A stretch of 64,000 bases of DNA from Verrucomicrobiales bacterium (GCA_029212615.1 JARGPJ010000003.1:62001-126000); one strand, 5' to 3'. Positions 17,511 through 27,265 are shown, numbered from the stretch's first letter. Made by a program: numbers and translations. The notes: generated by a model not told the origin, from the letters alone.

Positions 17511-19049
17511 ATGCTGCGTATTCTAACTTTCATCCTCTTCATTTCCGGCATTTGCCACGCCAAGGAGGCCACCGGAACGGTATTTCATGACCTCGATGGA
17601 AACGGAAAGCATGACCCGGGTGAACCCGGAATTGAGGGAATCCCCGTTTCAAATCAACGTGAAGTCGTCGTCACGAACGCAGATGGAAAATGGAGCCTGC
17701 CACACGATGACGATACCATCTTCTTCGTCATCAAACCCTCCGGCTGGAAAACCCCGGTAGACGAAAATCAAATTCCTCAATTTTATTATATCCACAAACC
17801 GAATGGATCCCCGAAAAACTTCCGCTACCCCGGAGTGGATCCGACGGGTCCACTGCCCCCCTCAATCGATTTCGCCCTCACGCCTTCAGAAGAGCCCGAT
17901 CAATTTAAAGCTATTTTCTTTGGGGACCCTCAGCCTTCGTCAATCGACCAGGTCGATTATATTGCTCACGATGTCATTGCCGAACTGATCGGAACGGATG
18001 CAAAATTCGGAGTCACGCTTGGTGACATCATGTTCGACAAATTGAATCTGTTTGAGCCTTCCAATGCCAATATCGCTCTCATCGGAATTCCCTGGTACAA
18101 TGTCATCGGAAATCACGACCTCAACTATGATTCCCCCGGTGATCGTGACTCCGACGAAACCTTCCATCGTCATTTCGGACCAAACTACTACAGCTTCGAC
18201 TACGGTGCCGTTCACTTTATCGTCCTCGATGACGTGGAATGGGGCCGTCAGAATTCGAACGGAAAGAAGTCCTACATTGGAGGGCTGGACGAAGCTCAAC
18301 TAAGCTTTGTGAAGAATGATCTCGAACTCGTCCCTGATGAAAAACTGATCATGCTCATGATGCACATTCCACTCACCGGCGTGGAAAACCGAACGGATCT
18401 CTACCGCCTGATCGAGCAACGCCCCTATTCGCTCAGTATATCCGGACACACTCATTGGCATGCTCATCAGTATATCACCGAAAAAGACGGGTGGCAGGGC
18501 GCAGAACCCCATCACCATATTGTAAACGTCACCGTGTCGGGAACCTGGTGGAAGGGCGAGAAAGATGAAGTCGGGATTCCTCATGCCACGATGAGAGATG
18601 GCGCCCCCAACGGTTACTCCATCATCACCTTCGATGGAGCAAATCATACCCTTGATTTTAAAGCCGCACGCCAGCCGGCATCCCATCAAATGACAATCCA
18701 TGCACCCGACGAAATAGCGAAAGACGAAGCGGAGCGAACCCCGGTTTACGTGAACGTTTTTAATGGTTCGGATAAATCGACAGTCCGCATGAAAGCAACT
18801 GCTAGCGAGTGGATCACTTTGGAAAAGGTTCTCGAAAAAGATCCTCACTACTCCGAAACCAGGGACAGGGAGATGAAGGCAAAGCCTGATTCTAAAGGTC
18901 ATCTGAGCGCCCCCATTTTCTCCGGTCACCTCTGGAGGGCAACTCTTCCAGCAGGCATGAATGAAGGCAGCAATTTGATCGAAGTGGAGGCAACTGATGC
19001 CTACGGACGCCTTCACAAAGAGGAACGGCTCATCCGAATCCTCCCTTGA
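17511..19049 (+). CDS. Secreted calcineurin-like metallophosphoesterase with SdrD-B-like N-terminal domain
   Basis: 512 residues; the ATG at 17511 is followed by a signal peptide (LRILTFILFISGICHA). Residues about 21-100 form a SdrD-B/collagen-binding-B-like module with an acidic metal loop (HDLDGNGKHDPGEPGIEG). The phosphoesterase core follows with the metal motifs GDP (Asp139), GDIMFD, GNHD (Asn201-His202-Asp203), MMHIP and GHTH (His313, His315). The C-terminal third is a further beta domain. The protein probably hydrolyses a phosphate ester in the periplasm; the substrate is unknown. Confidence 0.9.
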   Translation: MLRILTFILFISGICHAKEATGTVFHDLDGNGKHDPGEPGIEGIPVSNQREVVVTNADGKWSLPHDDDTIFFVIKPSGWKTPVDENQIPQFYYIHKPNGSPKNFRYPGVDPTGPLPPSIDFALTPSEEPDQFKAIFFGDPQPSSIDQVDYIAHDVIAELIGTDAKFGVTLGDIMFDKLNLFEPSNANIALIGIPWYNVIGNHDLNYDSPGDRDSDETFHRHFGPNYYSFDYGAVHFIVLDDVEWGRQNSNGKKSYIGGLDEAQLSFVKNDLELVPDEKLIMLMMHIPLTGVENRTDLYRLIEQRPYSLSISGHTHWHAHQYITEKDGWQGAEPHHHIVNVTVSGTWWKGEKDEVGIPHATMRDGAPNGYSIITFDGANHTLDFKAARQPASHQMTIHAPDEIAKDEAERTPVYVNVFNGSDKSTVRMKATASEWITLEKVLEKDPHYSETRDREMKAKPDSKGHLSAPIFSGHLWRATLPAGMNEGSNLIEVEATDAYGRLHKEERLIRILP

Positions 19050-19174
19050 TTCCACGAGGCGCAAGGAAAACTGCTTCACCGTCATGACTGCGGCAGTAAA
19101 ATCAGTGTGATAGAGAACCCGTTCACATCATGCACCCCTCAGGATAGATACCCGACACCAGCTTACGCTTGCAA

Positions 19175-19214
19175 AACTTTCAATTATTATTATATTTATA
19201 ATAATTATATTGAA
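19175..19214. promoter_or_regulatory. AT-rich imperfect dyad in the leader of the NlpC/P60 gene
   Basis: About 36 consecutive bases are almost pure A and T in an otherwise GC-rich region and form an imperfect inverted repeat (CAAT near 19179 with ATTG at its far end). It ends directly before the ATG at 19215. It could be a promoter element, a curved binding site or a leader hairpin. Confidence 0.4.
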
Positions 19215-19961
19215 ATGAACTCGTCATCGTTTCTCAAACAATCTGTCAGCCTGAGCCTTCTTCTCGCCTTTAGCCTCTCACCGGCGACGGCTGATGCACG
19301 TCTATTCGGGGGGAAAGAAAGGAAGGTTCGAACCGCGACTTCCGAGTCGAGAGCGCCGGGCGCCTTCTTCCAGGCATTCAGGAAACCTGACTACGAACTC
19401 CCGTATGCCGGTTGGGAATTTCCAAGGAAAGAAGTCAAGGCGAACGGATTCTTTAAAGGCAACCCGAAGCCTTCCACTGAAATGATGCAATTCATCTCGG
19501 TGGTCCGTGCCCGCGCTGAAAAAATCTCCCGATTCGGACTCACTTATAAATTTGGTGGAGACCACCCGACTGAGGGCGGGATGGACTGCTCCGGCACGAT
19601 GCAATTTATGCTCTCAGACCTGGGGTTTGATGACATGCCCCGAACGAGCTATCAGCAATACGACTGGCTCAAAAAGAACCGGACTTTAATCCCCTCGAAA
19701 TCCATCCCCGACAAAATGGGCGGTCGCAAAGGAATCAAACCGGGCGATCTAATCTTCTGGGGCGGAACGTATAACTCCGGTCACAAGGTTTCCCACGTCA
19801 TGATCTATCTCGGGCAGAACGACGACGGAAAACACTACATGTTCGGCGCCCGTGGAAAGAAAAAGAAGGGCCTCTTTGGAAACGGTGTCGATATCTTCGA
19901 ACTTTCCTCCGGATACCAGAAGAGCCTTGTTGGCTTCGGGACACTCCCCGGCGTATCCTGA
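19215..19961 (+). CDS. Secreted NlpC/P60 family peptidoglycan hydrolase
   Basis: 248 residues; the ATG at 19215 gives a clear signal peptide (FLKQSVSLSLLLAFSLSPATADA). The NlpC/P60 papain-like core has its catalytic Cys at about residue 125 in GGMDCSGTMQFML and the His at about 194 in HKVSHVMIYLG, with the typical PGDLIFWGG strand between. It probably cleaves D-Glu-diamino acid bonds in stem peptides. No SH3 or LysM targeting domain is evident. The leader contains a striking AT-rich dyad. Confidence 0.9.
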   Translation: MNSSSFLKQSVSLSLLLAFSLSPATADARLFGGKERKVRTATSESRAPGAFFQAFRKPDYELPYAGWEFPRKEVKANGFFKGNPKPSTEMMQFISVVRARAEKISRFGLTYKFGGDHPTEGGMDCSGTMQFMLSDLGFDDMPRTSYQQYDWLKKNRTLIPSKSIPDKMGGRKGIKPGDLIFWGGTYNSGHKVSHVMIYLGQNDDGKHYMFGARGKKKKGLFGNGVDIFELSSGYQKSLVGFGTLPGVS

Positions 19962-20082
19962 CCATCGGAGATAAACCTTCCTCATTGCACACGTCCGTTG
20001 CGAAAAAAGACATGCGCGATCCTGCCATTTCAAGGGGATGATTATTTCTTGCCGGAGGCCCTGTTGGACCTGATAGGGAAGG

Positions 20083-21684
20083 ATGCTGAAGCGTCTTTTT
20101 TCATTCTTTGTAGTTTGCGCAGCCCTTGCTGCACCGGCCTTTTCGGACGATCGCCCGAACATTTTGTTCATCTTCACGGATGACCACGCCCCCCACGCAA
20201 TCGGCGCGTATGATGGATGGCTCAAGTCAGTTAACCCGACCCCGAACATCGACAAAATCGCGGCTCAGGGAATGGTCTTTAAGAACAGCTTCTGCACGAA
20301 CTCCATTTGCGGCCCCAGCCGTGCCGTGATCCAGACCGGCAAGCACAGCCACAAGAACGGGTTCATGAACAATGGAAACTCGTTCAACTGGGATCAGCAG
20401 ACCTTTCCGAAACTTCTCAAAGAGGTCGGCTATCAAACGGCCATTTACGGCAAATCCCACCTGAAAGGCAACCCTCAGGGATTCGACGACTGGAAAGTCC
20501 TTCCGGGCCAGGGGCTCTATTACAACCCCGACTTCTTCACTGAAGATGGCAAGATCACGGTGGAGGGATACTCCACTGACATAATTACCGGCATGGCTAC
20601 GGACTGGCTCACAAACAAACGTGATACGGACAAGCCTTTCATGCTCATGGTTCAGTTCAAAGCACCGCACCGTAACTGGATGCCGGCGGAACGATACCTG
20701 CATCTCTACGACGACGTCGAAATTCCGGAGCCCCCCACCCTTTTCGACAAATGGGAAGACAACGCTCCCGGCGCAAGATATCAGGAGTTGGAAATTGATC
20801 GCCACATGGACATCAACTACGACCTCTTTCTCGATCTCACCGCTGACTTCGACCAGGAGGCGAGTCAAAAGCGCCAGGACAAGTCGGCCTTCAAAAACAT
20901 GGGGCGCATGACCGAATCTCAGCTGAAGGCATGGCGCGATGCCTACGCTCCGAAAGATGCAGACTTTCACGAGCAGAACCTCAGCGGTGACGACCTCGTG
21001 CGTTGGAAGTATCAGCGTTACGCGAAAAACTACCTCCGCTGCGTGAAGGGAGTCGACGACAACGTCGGCAATCTCATGAACACCCTCAAGGAACTGGAGC
21101 TCGACGATAATACGATCGTTATTTATTCCTCCGATCAGGGATTCTACATCGGAGATCACGGCTGGTATGACAAGCGATGGATGTATGAGGAATCATTCAA
21201 GATGCCTCTCATCGTGAAGTGGCCGGGCGTGACTGAACCGGGGTCTTTCAACTTCGACCTCGTCCAGAACCTCGACTACGCGTCGACTTTTCTCGACATT
21301 GCGGGAGCAGATATCCCGTCAGACATTCAGGGACAGTCACTGAAACCGCTTCTCGAAGGCGCAGAATCCGTCGCTCCTTTCCGCGATGCGGTCTACTACC
21401 ACTACTATGAGTATCCCAGCGTTCACATGGTTCCACGCCACTACGGCATCCGTACCGATCGCTACAAGCTGATCCATTTCTATCAGTTCGGTGTCTGGGA
21501 GTTCTACGATCTTCAGGAAGACCCCGATGAGCTCACCAACATCTACGAGACCGGCGACCAGAAGCTCGTTGAGCAGATGAAAGTGAAGTTGGAAGAATTG
21601 AAAAACTTCTACGAAGACGACAGCCATGAAGCTGAGTTCTCTTTGGAGAAGAAGAAGGAGTTTTGGCCTGAATATACAGAGTAG
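20083..21684 (+). CDS. Secreted arylsulfatase-type sulfatase
   Basis: 533 residues with a signal peptide (MLKRLFSFFVVCAALAAPAFS). The metal-binding start is DDRPNILFIFTDDHAP, and the formylglycine motif is CGPSR with Cys76. Further family signatures are GKSHLKGNPQGFDDW, IYSSDQGFYIGDHGWYDKRWMYEES and the C-terminal FYDLQEDPDELTN. It is of usual sulfatase length and probably periplasmic, acting on sulfated glycans. An intrinsic terminator follows at 21711-21743. Confidence 0.93.
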   Translation: MLKRLFSFFVVCAALAAPAFSDDRPNILFIFTDDHAPHAIGAYDGWLKSVNPTPNIDKIAAQGMVFKNSFCTNSICGPSRAVIQTGKHSHKNGFMNNGNSFNWDQQTFPKLLKEVGYQTAIYGKSHLKGNPQGFDDWKVLPGQGLYYNPDFFTEDGKITVEGYSTDIITGMATDWLTNKRDTDKPFMLMVQFKAPHRNWMPAERYLHLYDDVEIPEPPTLFDKWEDNAPGARYQELEIDRHMDINYDLFLDLTADFDQEASQKRQDKSAFKNMGRMTESQLKAWRDAYAPKDADFHEQNLSGDDLVRWKYQRYAKNYLRCVKGVDDNVGNLMNTLKELELDDNTIVIYSSDQGFYIGDHGWYDKRWMYEESFKMPLIVKWPGVTEPGSFNFDLVQNLDYASTFLDIAGADIPSDIQGQSLKPLLEGAESVAPFRDAVYYHYYEYPSVHMVPRHYGIRTDRYKLIHFYQFGVWEFYDLQEDPDELTNIYETGDQKLVEQMKVKLEELKNFYEDDSHEAEFSLEKKKEFWPEYTE

Positions 21685-21710
21685 CACCCATAGTAGAATA
21701 CCCATTTCAT

Positions 21711-21743
21711 AGACCGTGCCGGAGTATCCGGTGCGGTCTTTTT
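21711..21743 (+). terminator. Intrinsic terminator after the sulfatase gene
   Basis: An inverted repeat AGACCG-TG-CCGGA / TCCGG-TG-CGGTCT with a GTA loop is followed by a T run. Confidence 0.85.
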
Positions 21744-21787
21744 GTTTGTGCTACACAGGCGACATGAGGTGAAATGCGCAACGAACT

Positions 21788-22564
21788 ATGTTTTTCAACC
21801 TAATCGCCGCGATCTTCATCTGCCTCGGGATCATCCGGGTCACCATTCGATTGGTGAAACGAGTGACCCTCTCAGATGTTCTCTATCTGCTCTTCTGGCT
21901 TACCCTGATTGCTTCATTCTTTGTTGAGACGAAGCTCTACCTGATCATACCGCTTGGGTTGCTTGTGGTCAGCCATGTCGTCAAAAAACCGGATCATGGC
22001 AAGATTGGAGACTTCCCGGGTTCTGAGCCGGACCGTCCAAAACGCTTCAAGCTTTCTGAACCGCCAAAGCAGCAACCGATCGGGCGCCCCAGTGACCAGC
22101 TTGATTCAGAATCCGGACCCGACCTTCCAGAAGAGCGGGAAGTGGAACGCGTCGACGAGTCCCCCGAAGATTTCATTCATGAGATTCCGAAAGTGGCAGA
22201 GGAGTGTGTCAGGATGACGAAAGCGCTCCTCAAAGAAGACCTCGACTATTCTCCGGAAAGTCTTGAGATCGTCGATCGCTTGATCACTGAAACCTGGAAC
22301 GGGGAATACGTGCTCCCAATCGATGGACTTGCCGTCCAGTTTGGCTCCTACACTGGAGAAGTCATTCGGCGCAACCTCGGCGGCACATGGGCTTATAGCG
22401 AAGGTAGCTATGTGCTGCTCGACGTTCAGTCCATCAAGGTCGCCTACGTCTTTTCAAAGGCCTATCGAAGGCTCAAAGACGGGGAAGATAATTCTTTAGC
22501 ATTCTTTTACCGAGCCATGAAGGCGATGATTGAGCGCGAGGAAGAAACCGACTCAGACAGCTAG
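21788..22564 (+). CDS. Membrane-anchored protein of unknown function
   Basis: 258 residues. Two or three N-terminal hydrophobic helices (about 2-20, 31-44 and 46-60) are followed by a charged, proline-rich linker (about 65-130) and a soluble domain (about 135-255) with RMTKALLKEDLDYSPESLEIVDRLITETW and a GSYTGEVIRRNLGGTWAY motif. The second half resembles domains found in small immunity- or DUF-type proteins but I cannot name one. Its end overlaps the convergent oxidoreductase gene by 12 bases. Confidence 0.65.
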   Translation: MFFNLIAAIFICLGIIRVTIRLVKRVTLSDVLYLLFWLTLIASFFVETKLYLIIPLGLLVVSHVVKKPDHGKIGDFPGSEPDRPKRFKLSEPPKQQPIGRPSDQLDSESGPDLPEEREVERVDESPEDFIHEIPKVAEECVRMTKALLKEDLDYSPESLEIVDRLITETWNGEYVLPIDGLAVQFGSYTGEVIRRNLGGTWAYSEGSYVLLDVQSIKVAYVFSKAYRRLKDGEDNSLAFFYRAMKAMIEREEETDSDS

Positions 22565-23980
22565 TGCCGCTTCGGCCGCCCAATAGCCACACATCCCGTG
22601 CACACCACCGCCGGGCGGAGTTGAAGAGGAGCAAAGAAAGATATCTTTCGCCGGAGTCGTGTGCGGCTTCAGGCTTACCACCGGGCGGGTAAGCAGCTGT
22701 CGCCAATCGGCGACGCCGCCGACGATATCGCCGCCGATGAGATTCGGATTGTATCGTTCGTAATCGTCGCAATTCATGGTGTGGCGCGCCAGAACCCGAT
22801 CCTTGAAACCGGGAGCAAACCGCTCCATCTGTGCCTCGATCGCACCAGTCATGTCCACGGTCGAATCCGCCGGAACATGGCAATACGCCCAAAAGATATG
22901 CTTGCCCTCGGGCGCACGCCCCGGATCACAAAGACTCTGCTGAGCCGTTAGAACAAAGGGCTTCTCGCTGTGAATCCCCTCCCAGGCCTCTCTTTCCGAG
23001 ACAACAATCTCGTCGATAGTCCCGCCGACATGGACCGTGCCGGCCCGTCGGCATACCTCAGAAGTCCAGGGCACCGGACCATCGAGCGCATAATCGATTT
23101 TAAATATGCCCGGCCCGTGTCGAAACCTCCCCAGTCGGTCTCGATAGGACTGAGGAAGACGATCCCCGGCAATACGACTCAAGGCGGAAGGAGAGGTATC
23201 GAATAGATAAGTCTTTGCTTTGGGGAGCTCATCGATCGATTCGACGTTCCACCCCGTCTGCAGTTTACCGCCAAGACTCTCGAAATAGCTCAAGAGGGCG
23301 CCCACGATAGAAGCCGAACCTCCTTTGGCAACCGGCCAGCCTTTGGCATGACCGGCGAGCATGAGAAGGACTCCGATCGCATTGGTCGAAAGGAGACGGT
23401 CTAAAGGCATCACGGAATGCGCCGCGTTCCCCGCGAGAAGCCCCCTCGCCTTTTCATCCGAAAACCAGAGCCTTGCGGCATCGAGGGCAGCAGGCAGGAC
23501 ACGAAGACCGAACTGTGCTCCCACGACAGGGTGCCGGGGAACTCCGGGAGCAGTAAAAACATCCCCCACCAGCTCATCAAAATGCCTTGTCAGGTAGTCA
23601 AACACGAGCCGGTAAGCCCGCGCGCTGAAAGGATCAAACTGCGCCGCCGTCTTCTCGACCGAACGATACATGACCGCTGCTTCGCCACCATCGAAGGGGT
23701 GCGCCAACGGGATATCGGGATGTATCCATTCCAGTCCATGCTCAGCCAGTGGCAGGGTCTGAAAATAGGGAGAAGCAAGCCCCATCGGATGAATCGCCGA
23801 GCAGACATCATGCTTGAACCCGGGCAGGGTCAGCTCCGCCGTTCTCGCTCCGCCCCCGGGCTCATCATGAGCCTCAACAATAAGAACCGACCGCCCCGCC
23901 TGAGCCATTCGCACTCCGGCGGCCAGCCCGTTGGGACCGGAACCAATAACAACAGCGTCGAAAGAATGAGAACAGCTCAT
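22553..23980 (-). CDS. FAD-dependent oxidoreductase, phytoene desaturase-like
   Basis: 475 residues with the N-terminal dinucleotide-binding motif VIGSGPNGLAAG (about residues 11-22), then EAHDEPGGGART, the typical continuation of CrtI/amine-oxidase-like flavoproteins. FKHDVCSAIHPMG and the C-terminal SSTPPGGGVHGMCGYWAA are signature phrases of the NAD(P)/FAD-dependent oxidoreductase subgroup related to phytoene dehydrogenase. It starts at the stop of the esterase gene with a 4-base overlap, so the two are probably translationally coupled. No other carotenoid genes are nearby, so a carotenoid substrate is unproven. Confidence 0.85.
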   Translation of the reverse strand: MSCSHSFDAVVIGSGPNGLAAGVRMAQAGRSVLIVEAHDEPGGGARTAELTLPGFKHDVCSAIHPMGLASPYFQTLPLAEHGLEWIHPDIPLAHPFDGGEAAVMYRSVEKTAAQFDPFSARAYRLVFDYLTRHFDELVGDVFTAPGVPRHPVVGAQFGLRVLPAALDAARLWFSDEKARGLLAGNAAHSVMPLDRLLSTNAIGVLLMLAGHAKGWPVAKGGSASIVGALLSYFESLGGKLQTGWNVESIDELPKAKTYLFDTSPSALSRIAGDRLPQSYRDRLGRFRHGPGIFKIDYALDGPVPWTSEVCRRAGTVHVGGTIDEIVVSEREAWEGIHSEKPFVLTAQQSLCDPGRAPEGKHIFWAYCHVPADSTVDMTGAIEAQMERFAPGFKDRVLARHTMNCDDYERYNPNLIGGDIVGGVADWRQLLTRPVVSLKPHTTPAKDIFLCSSSTPPGGGVHGMCGYWAAEAALAV

Positions 23981-24750
23981 TCTGATTCTCGCCGCTGATT
24001 TTCAATCCAGGTGAGCCAGTCCGAATCCCGCCAGTTCATCCCAATGACACTTCCGTGCGTTCCACCTGCAATGACCTTAATCTCCGCGTCCCCTCCCAAC
24101 TCCTGAATTTGGCGAATGATCGCGACGTGTTCTTTCATCGGAACCGCTTCGTCAGCATCACCATGCCACGCCCTGATCGGCATCTTGAGCAGCTTCTCTG
24201 CGACCCAGGCAGGCCCGTGAGCTGTCACCGGCGTGAGCGCGGCGAACTTATCGGGAAAACTGCCCGCCAGATTCCAGGCCCCCATCGCACCGAGACTGTC
24301 CCCCGTGAGAATGACCCGGTCCGGATCGACATCATAAAGCTCAAGACATTCATCGACAAGATCGCTCAGCTCCTTCGCCGGCCAGGCCCCGTCGGGGAGC
24401 TGTGGACAAATGACCACAAAAGGGAATTCAGGCTGCTTTCCGAGAAAAGCAGGAGGGCCGTAGCGGCGGAGCTGCTCGAGATCATTCCCCCGGAGACTCC
24501 GGCCATGAAGCCAGAGGATCATGGGCCATTCCCGTCCCTTTTCCTCTCCGTAGGCAGCAGGAAGAAACAGAAAATAACGCCACGGGGCTCCGTTCTTATC
24601 AGCGCTGGACGCAGAGCTGACTTTGGCAGGCCGTTCCTCTTCCTGCGCCTGTCCCGGGATGCCTGAAAAAAGAAGCGCCAGGACAGCCCCTGCCACACAA
24701 AAATGCCCCGCCCTCCTTTCGCCTGAGCTCGAGAAGGTGAGGCATCTCAT
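23977..24750 (-). CDS. Secreted alpha/beta-hydrolase (esterase / PHB-depolymerase-like)
   Basis: 257 residues with an N-terminal signal sequence (HFCVAGAVLALLFSGIPGQAQ). The fold is recognisable from PMILWLHGRSLRGND (oxyanion region), the nucleophile elbow GDSLGAMG, the acid loop AWHGDADEAVP and the C-terminal histidine in GGTHGS. This matches the phospholipase/carboxylesterase and LpqC-like secreted esterases common in Planctomycetes and Verrucomicrobia. The substrate is probably an acylated sugar or a polyester but is unproven. It is coupled to the downstream oxidoreductase gene. Confidence 0.85.
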   Translation of the reverse strand: MRCLTFSSSGERRAGHFCVAGAVLALLFSGIPGQAQEEERPAKVSSASSADKNGAPWRYFLFLPAAYGEEKGREWPMILWLHGRSLRGNDLEQLRRYGPPAFLGKQPEFPFVVICPQLPDGAWPAKELSDLVDECLELYDVDPDRVILTGDSLGAMGAWNLAGSFPDKFAALTPVTAHGPAWVAEKLLKMPIRAWHGDADEAVPMKEHVAIIRQIQELGGDAEIKVIAGGTHGSVIGMNWRDSDWLTWIENQRRESE

Positions 24751-24768
24751 TTCGTATGGAGGAAAAGA

Positions 24769-25278
24769 TTAGAGCTGACCGCAATCGGCAACCTTGATCT
24801 CTTTCGCCGTCTTACCACTGCGGCTACCGAGGGCCTCCAGCTTTTCGACAACATCCATTCCTTCAACCACCTTGCCGAAGACAACGTGTGCGCCGTCGAG
24901 CCAGTCAGTCTGAGCCGTGCAGATAAAGAACTGGGAGCCATTCGTATTCGGCCCGGCGTTTGCCATGCTGAGAATGCCTGCACCGGTGTGCTTCAGTTCG
25001 AAATTTTCGTCTTCAAACTTCTTTCCGTAAATTGACTGACCGCCGGTGCCATCTCCGCGAGTGATATCACCGCCCTGACACATGAAATCAGGAATGACGC
25101 GGTGAAACGGGCTTCCTTTGTAGCTTACGCCCTTTTCACCCGTGCAGAGTGCCCGGAAATTCTCCGCAGTTTTGGGGACAACATCAGGACGGAGCTCCAT
25201 GACAATACGCCCAACAGCTTCGCCGCCGGCTTCCATATCAAAAAAGACTTGTGGTAGTTCTTCGTTATTTTCACTCAT
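24769..25278 (-). CDS. Cytosolic cyclophilin-type peptidyl-prolyl isomerase, eukaryotic-like
   Basis: 169 residues with no signal peptide. All classical active-site phrases are present: [14 protein letters not shown] (catalytic Arg), [11 protein letters not shown] and [12 protein letters not shown] (the Trp associated with cyclosporin binding). The sequence is unusually close to eukaryotic cyclophilin A in these blocks. It catalyses cis-trans isomerisation of peptidyl-proline bonds. A second, lipoprotein cyclophilin gene lies 41 bp upstream on the same strand. Confidence 0.95.
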   Translation of the reverse strand: MSENNEELPQVFFDMEAGGEAVGRIVMELRPDVVPKTAENFRALCTGEKGVSYKGSPFHRVIPDFMCQGGDITRGDGTGGQSIYGKKFEDENFELKHTGAGILSMANAGPNTNGSQFFICTAQTDWLDGAHVVFGKVVEGMDVVEKLEALGSRSGKTAKEIKVADCGQL

Positions 25279-25319
25279 ATTTAGTAAATGGTTAATCTAA
25301 TCGGCTGTGGGAGATAAGA

Positions 25320-26006
25320 TTAAAGCCTCTTAATAGACTTAATCACGATGGTCTCTACGGGAACATCCTTCATCGGCGCATCGCCGCTCTTAGTCGTCAG
25401 GACCTTTGTCGTTGTTTCGGCCACGGCAATCTGATCGATGACCTCAAGGCCTTCGATTACTTTGCCAAACACGGCATAGCCCCATCCATCGAAGGAAGGG
25501 TAATCGAGATTACTGTTTTCCCCGTGATTGATAAAAAACTGTGCCGTTGCGCTGTGAGGGTCTCCAGTGCGGGCCATCGCGATCGTCCCCCGTGAATTCT
25601 TGAGCCCGTTCTTCGCTTCATTCTGGACCGGAGACTTCGTTTCCTTCTGCTTGATCGATCCATCTTCATGAAGCCCGAAACCTCCACCCTGAACCATAAA
25701 GCCTTCAATCACCCGGTGAAAAACAGTGTTGTCATAGAAACCCTCGTCAGCATAGGAGAGGAAATTTTCGACTGTAACCGGTGCTTTCTCCGCATCGAGC
25801 TCAATCTTGAAGTTACCCGCACTGGTTTCGACGAGGACAATCGGAGTTGAGGATACTTCAGCGGGAACAGGCTCCTCAGGCGCTTGCGGCTCTTCGCTCA
25901 CCTCCTCTTCGAGAGGCGTTTCGACGACCTCAGTAGATTCAGTCGGCTCGCTGCACGAGGTAAAAGCAAAGGTGGCGGCAAGAAGGAAGAAAGGGAGAAT
26001 TTTCAT
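25320..26006 (-). CDS. Lipoprotein cyclophilin-type peptidyl-prolyl isomerase
   Basis: 228 residues with a lipoprotein signal (FFLLAATFAFTSC, Cys at about residue 18). A Glu/Pro/Val-rich linker (about 20-55) leads to a bacterial short cyclophilin domain: GNFKIELDAEKAPVTVENFLSYA, FHRVIEGFMVQGGG, ATAQFFINHG and YAVFGKVIEGLEVID. It should sit in the periplasm anchored to a membrane and help fold exported proteins. It is followed directly by the cytosolic cyclophilin gene. Confidence 0.95.
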   Translation of the reverse strand: MKILPFFLLAATFAFTSCSEPTESTEVVETPLEEEVSEEPQAPEEPVPAEVSSTPIVLVETSAGNFKIELDAEKAPVTVENFLSYADEGFYDNTVFHRVIEGFMVQGGGFGLHEDGSIKQKETKSPVQNEAKNGLKNSRGTIAMARTGDPHSATAQFFINHGENSNLDYPSFDGWGYAVFGKVIEGLEVIDQIAVAETTTKVLTTKSGDAPMKDVPVETIVIKSIKRL

Positions 26007-26222
26007 ACGCAGGTGAAAGGATTAAAGAATTTCGGGGGATTGCAGGGCGTGAAGGTCCGCGAAGTGCCAAATGAAGTCAACCCCCGCCCTCTGTCGAAAG
26101 TGAGGAATCCCCTATACGGATTTGGCGAACAGAGACACATGCGCCACCGCTTCTATCTTGCCCTGTTGAAGCCATCATGTATCATTTTCCGCACTCGAAT
26201 CTAACCCCCAGAATTTCCTATC

Positions 26223-27239
26223 ATGTCATCACTGAAATTGCATAACGCCATGTGGCCCGGTCTCGTTGGAAAAGGCGACGACGAAGGTCAAGAGCCCCCT
26301 ATCTCTCTCGACCATATGCTCGAGCTTACCGCTGCGGCAGAAGTGAACGGTCAGAAATATGACGGCATCGATTACTTTCTTTTCTTTCCCCACACGGATC
26401 CCTACGCGTCAGATGATGACCTCAAGGCGATCGCGGACAAAATTGCCGGACATGGGTTTGACGTCGGTTCCCTGGTCGCTCCGATCTGGCCCGGAACAGT
26501 CGGAGATTCCGCGATGGGCGACGACGACTCTCAGGCAAAGTTCCTTGAGTCCATCAAGGTAGGCTGCCGCATCGCCGGTATCTTCGATGATCACGGCGTC
26601 CGTAAAAGTGGAGTTATTCGCATCGACTCAGCTGAATTCGGTGTTGATAAGTGGCGTGAAGATTCCACCGCGAACACAAAACGCATCGCTGCCACTTTCC
26701 GCGAAGCTGCGAAGATCGCAGCGGACAACGGTCAGCGTCTCGCCGCTGAAGGTGAAATCTGCTGGGCCGGGATGCATAGCTGGAAGGACATGCTCGACCT
26801 CCTCGAAGAAGTGGGAATGCCGGAGACTCTGGGCTTCCAGGCTGACCTTGCGCACACTTACCTCTACCTCCTCGGCTACAACGCACCGGAACACGCCCTC
26901 CTCAAGGAAGGTTACGGCGAAGATGAATTCTACGCCGCCTATGAGGAAATGACCGACAAGCTTCGTCCTTGGACGATCGACTTTCACGTCGCGCAGAATG
27001 ACGGCACGGTTCACGGGGCCGGAAGCCATGATAAGACAGGAAAACACTGTCCGGCAGACGACCCCAACGGGAAGCTGGACATCGTAAAATGTTCTCAGTA
27101 TTGGCTCAAAGACTACGCCGATCGCGGCATCGAGCACATCTGCTGGGATGGCTGCATGTTTCCTAATGCCGTCCTCGAGAAACCGGAAACCTGGAACACG
27201 ATCCTCAAAACTATGATCGACGTCCGCGACGCGGTCTGA
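26223..27239 (+). CDS. TIM-barrel protein of the sugar isomerase / AP-endonuclease-2 superfamily
   Basis: 338 residues, no signal peptide. The strand-end pattern of xylose-isomerase-like barrels is visible: [32 protein letters not shown] (metal Glu), [11 protein letters not shown] (metal Asp and His), [12 protein letters not shown] (Asp, His) and [12 protein letters not shown]. The conserved acidic and histidine positions suggest a metal-dependent sugar isomerase or epimerase, but the substrate is not clear. Codon use is regular and the gene is followed by a strong terminator, which suggests a well-expressed single gene. Confidence 0.75.
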   Translation: MSSLKLHNAMWPGLVGKGDDEGQEPPISLDHMLELTAAAEVNGQKYDGIDYFLFFPHTDPYASDDDLKAIADKIAGHGFDVGSLVAPIWPGTVGDSAMGDDDSQAKFLESIKVGCRIAGIFDDHGVRKSGVIRIDSAEFGVDKWREDSTANTKRIAATFREAAKIAADNGQRLAAEGEICWAGMHSWKDMLDLLEEVGMPETLGFQADLAHTYLYLLGYNAPEHALLKEGYGEDEFYAAYEEMTDKLRPWTIDFHVAQNDGTVHGAGSHDKTGKHCPADDPNGKLDIVKCSQYWLKDYADRGIEHICWDGCMFPNAVLEKPETWNTILKTMIDVRDAV

Positions 27240-27265
27240 ACCGGTTTCCAAATCGATTCATAGAG

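Noticed and set aside
20227..21159. Minus-strand open frame of 310 codons
   Set aside because: It lies entirely inside the sulfatase gene, whose catalytic motifs prove the plus strand.
22553..23980. Carotenoid biosynthesis cluster
   Set aside because: Only the desaturase-like oxidoreductase is present; no crtB-, crtE- or cyclase-like gene accompanies it.
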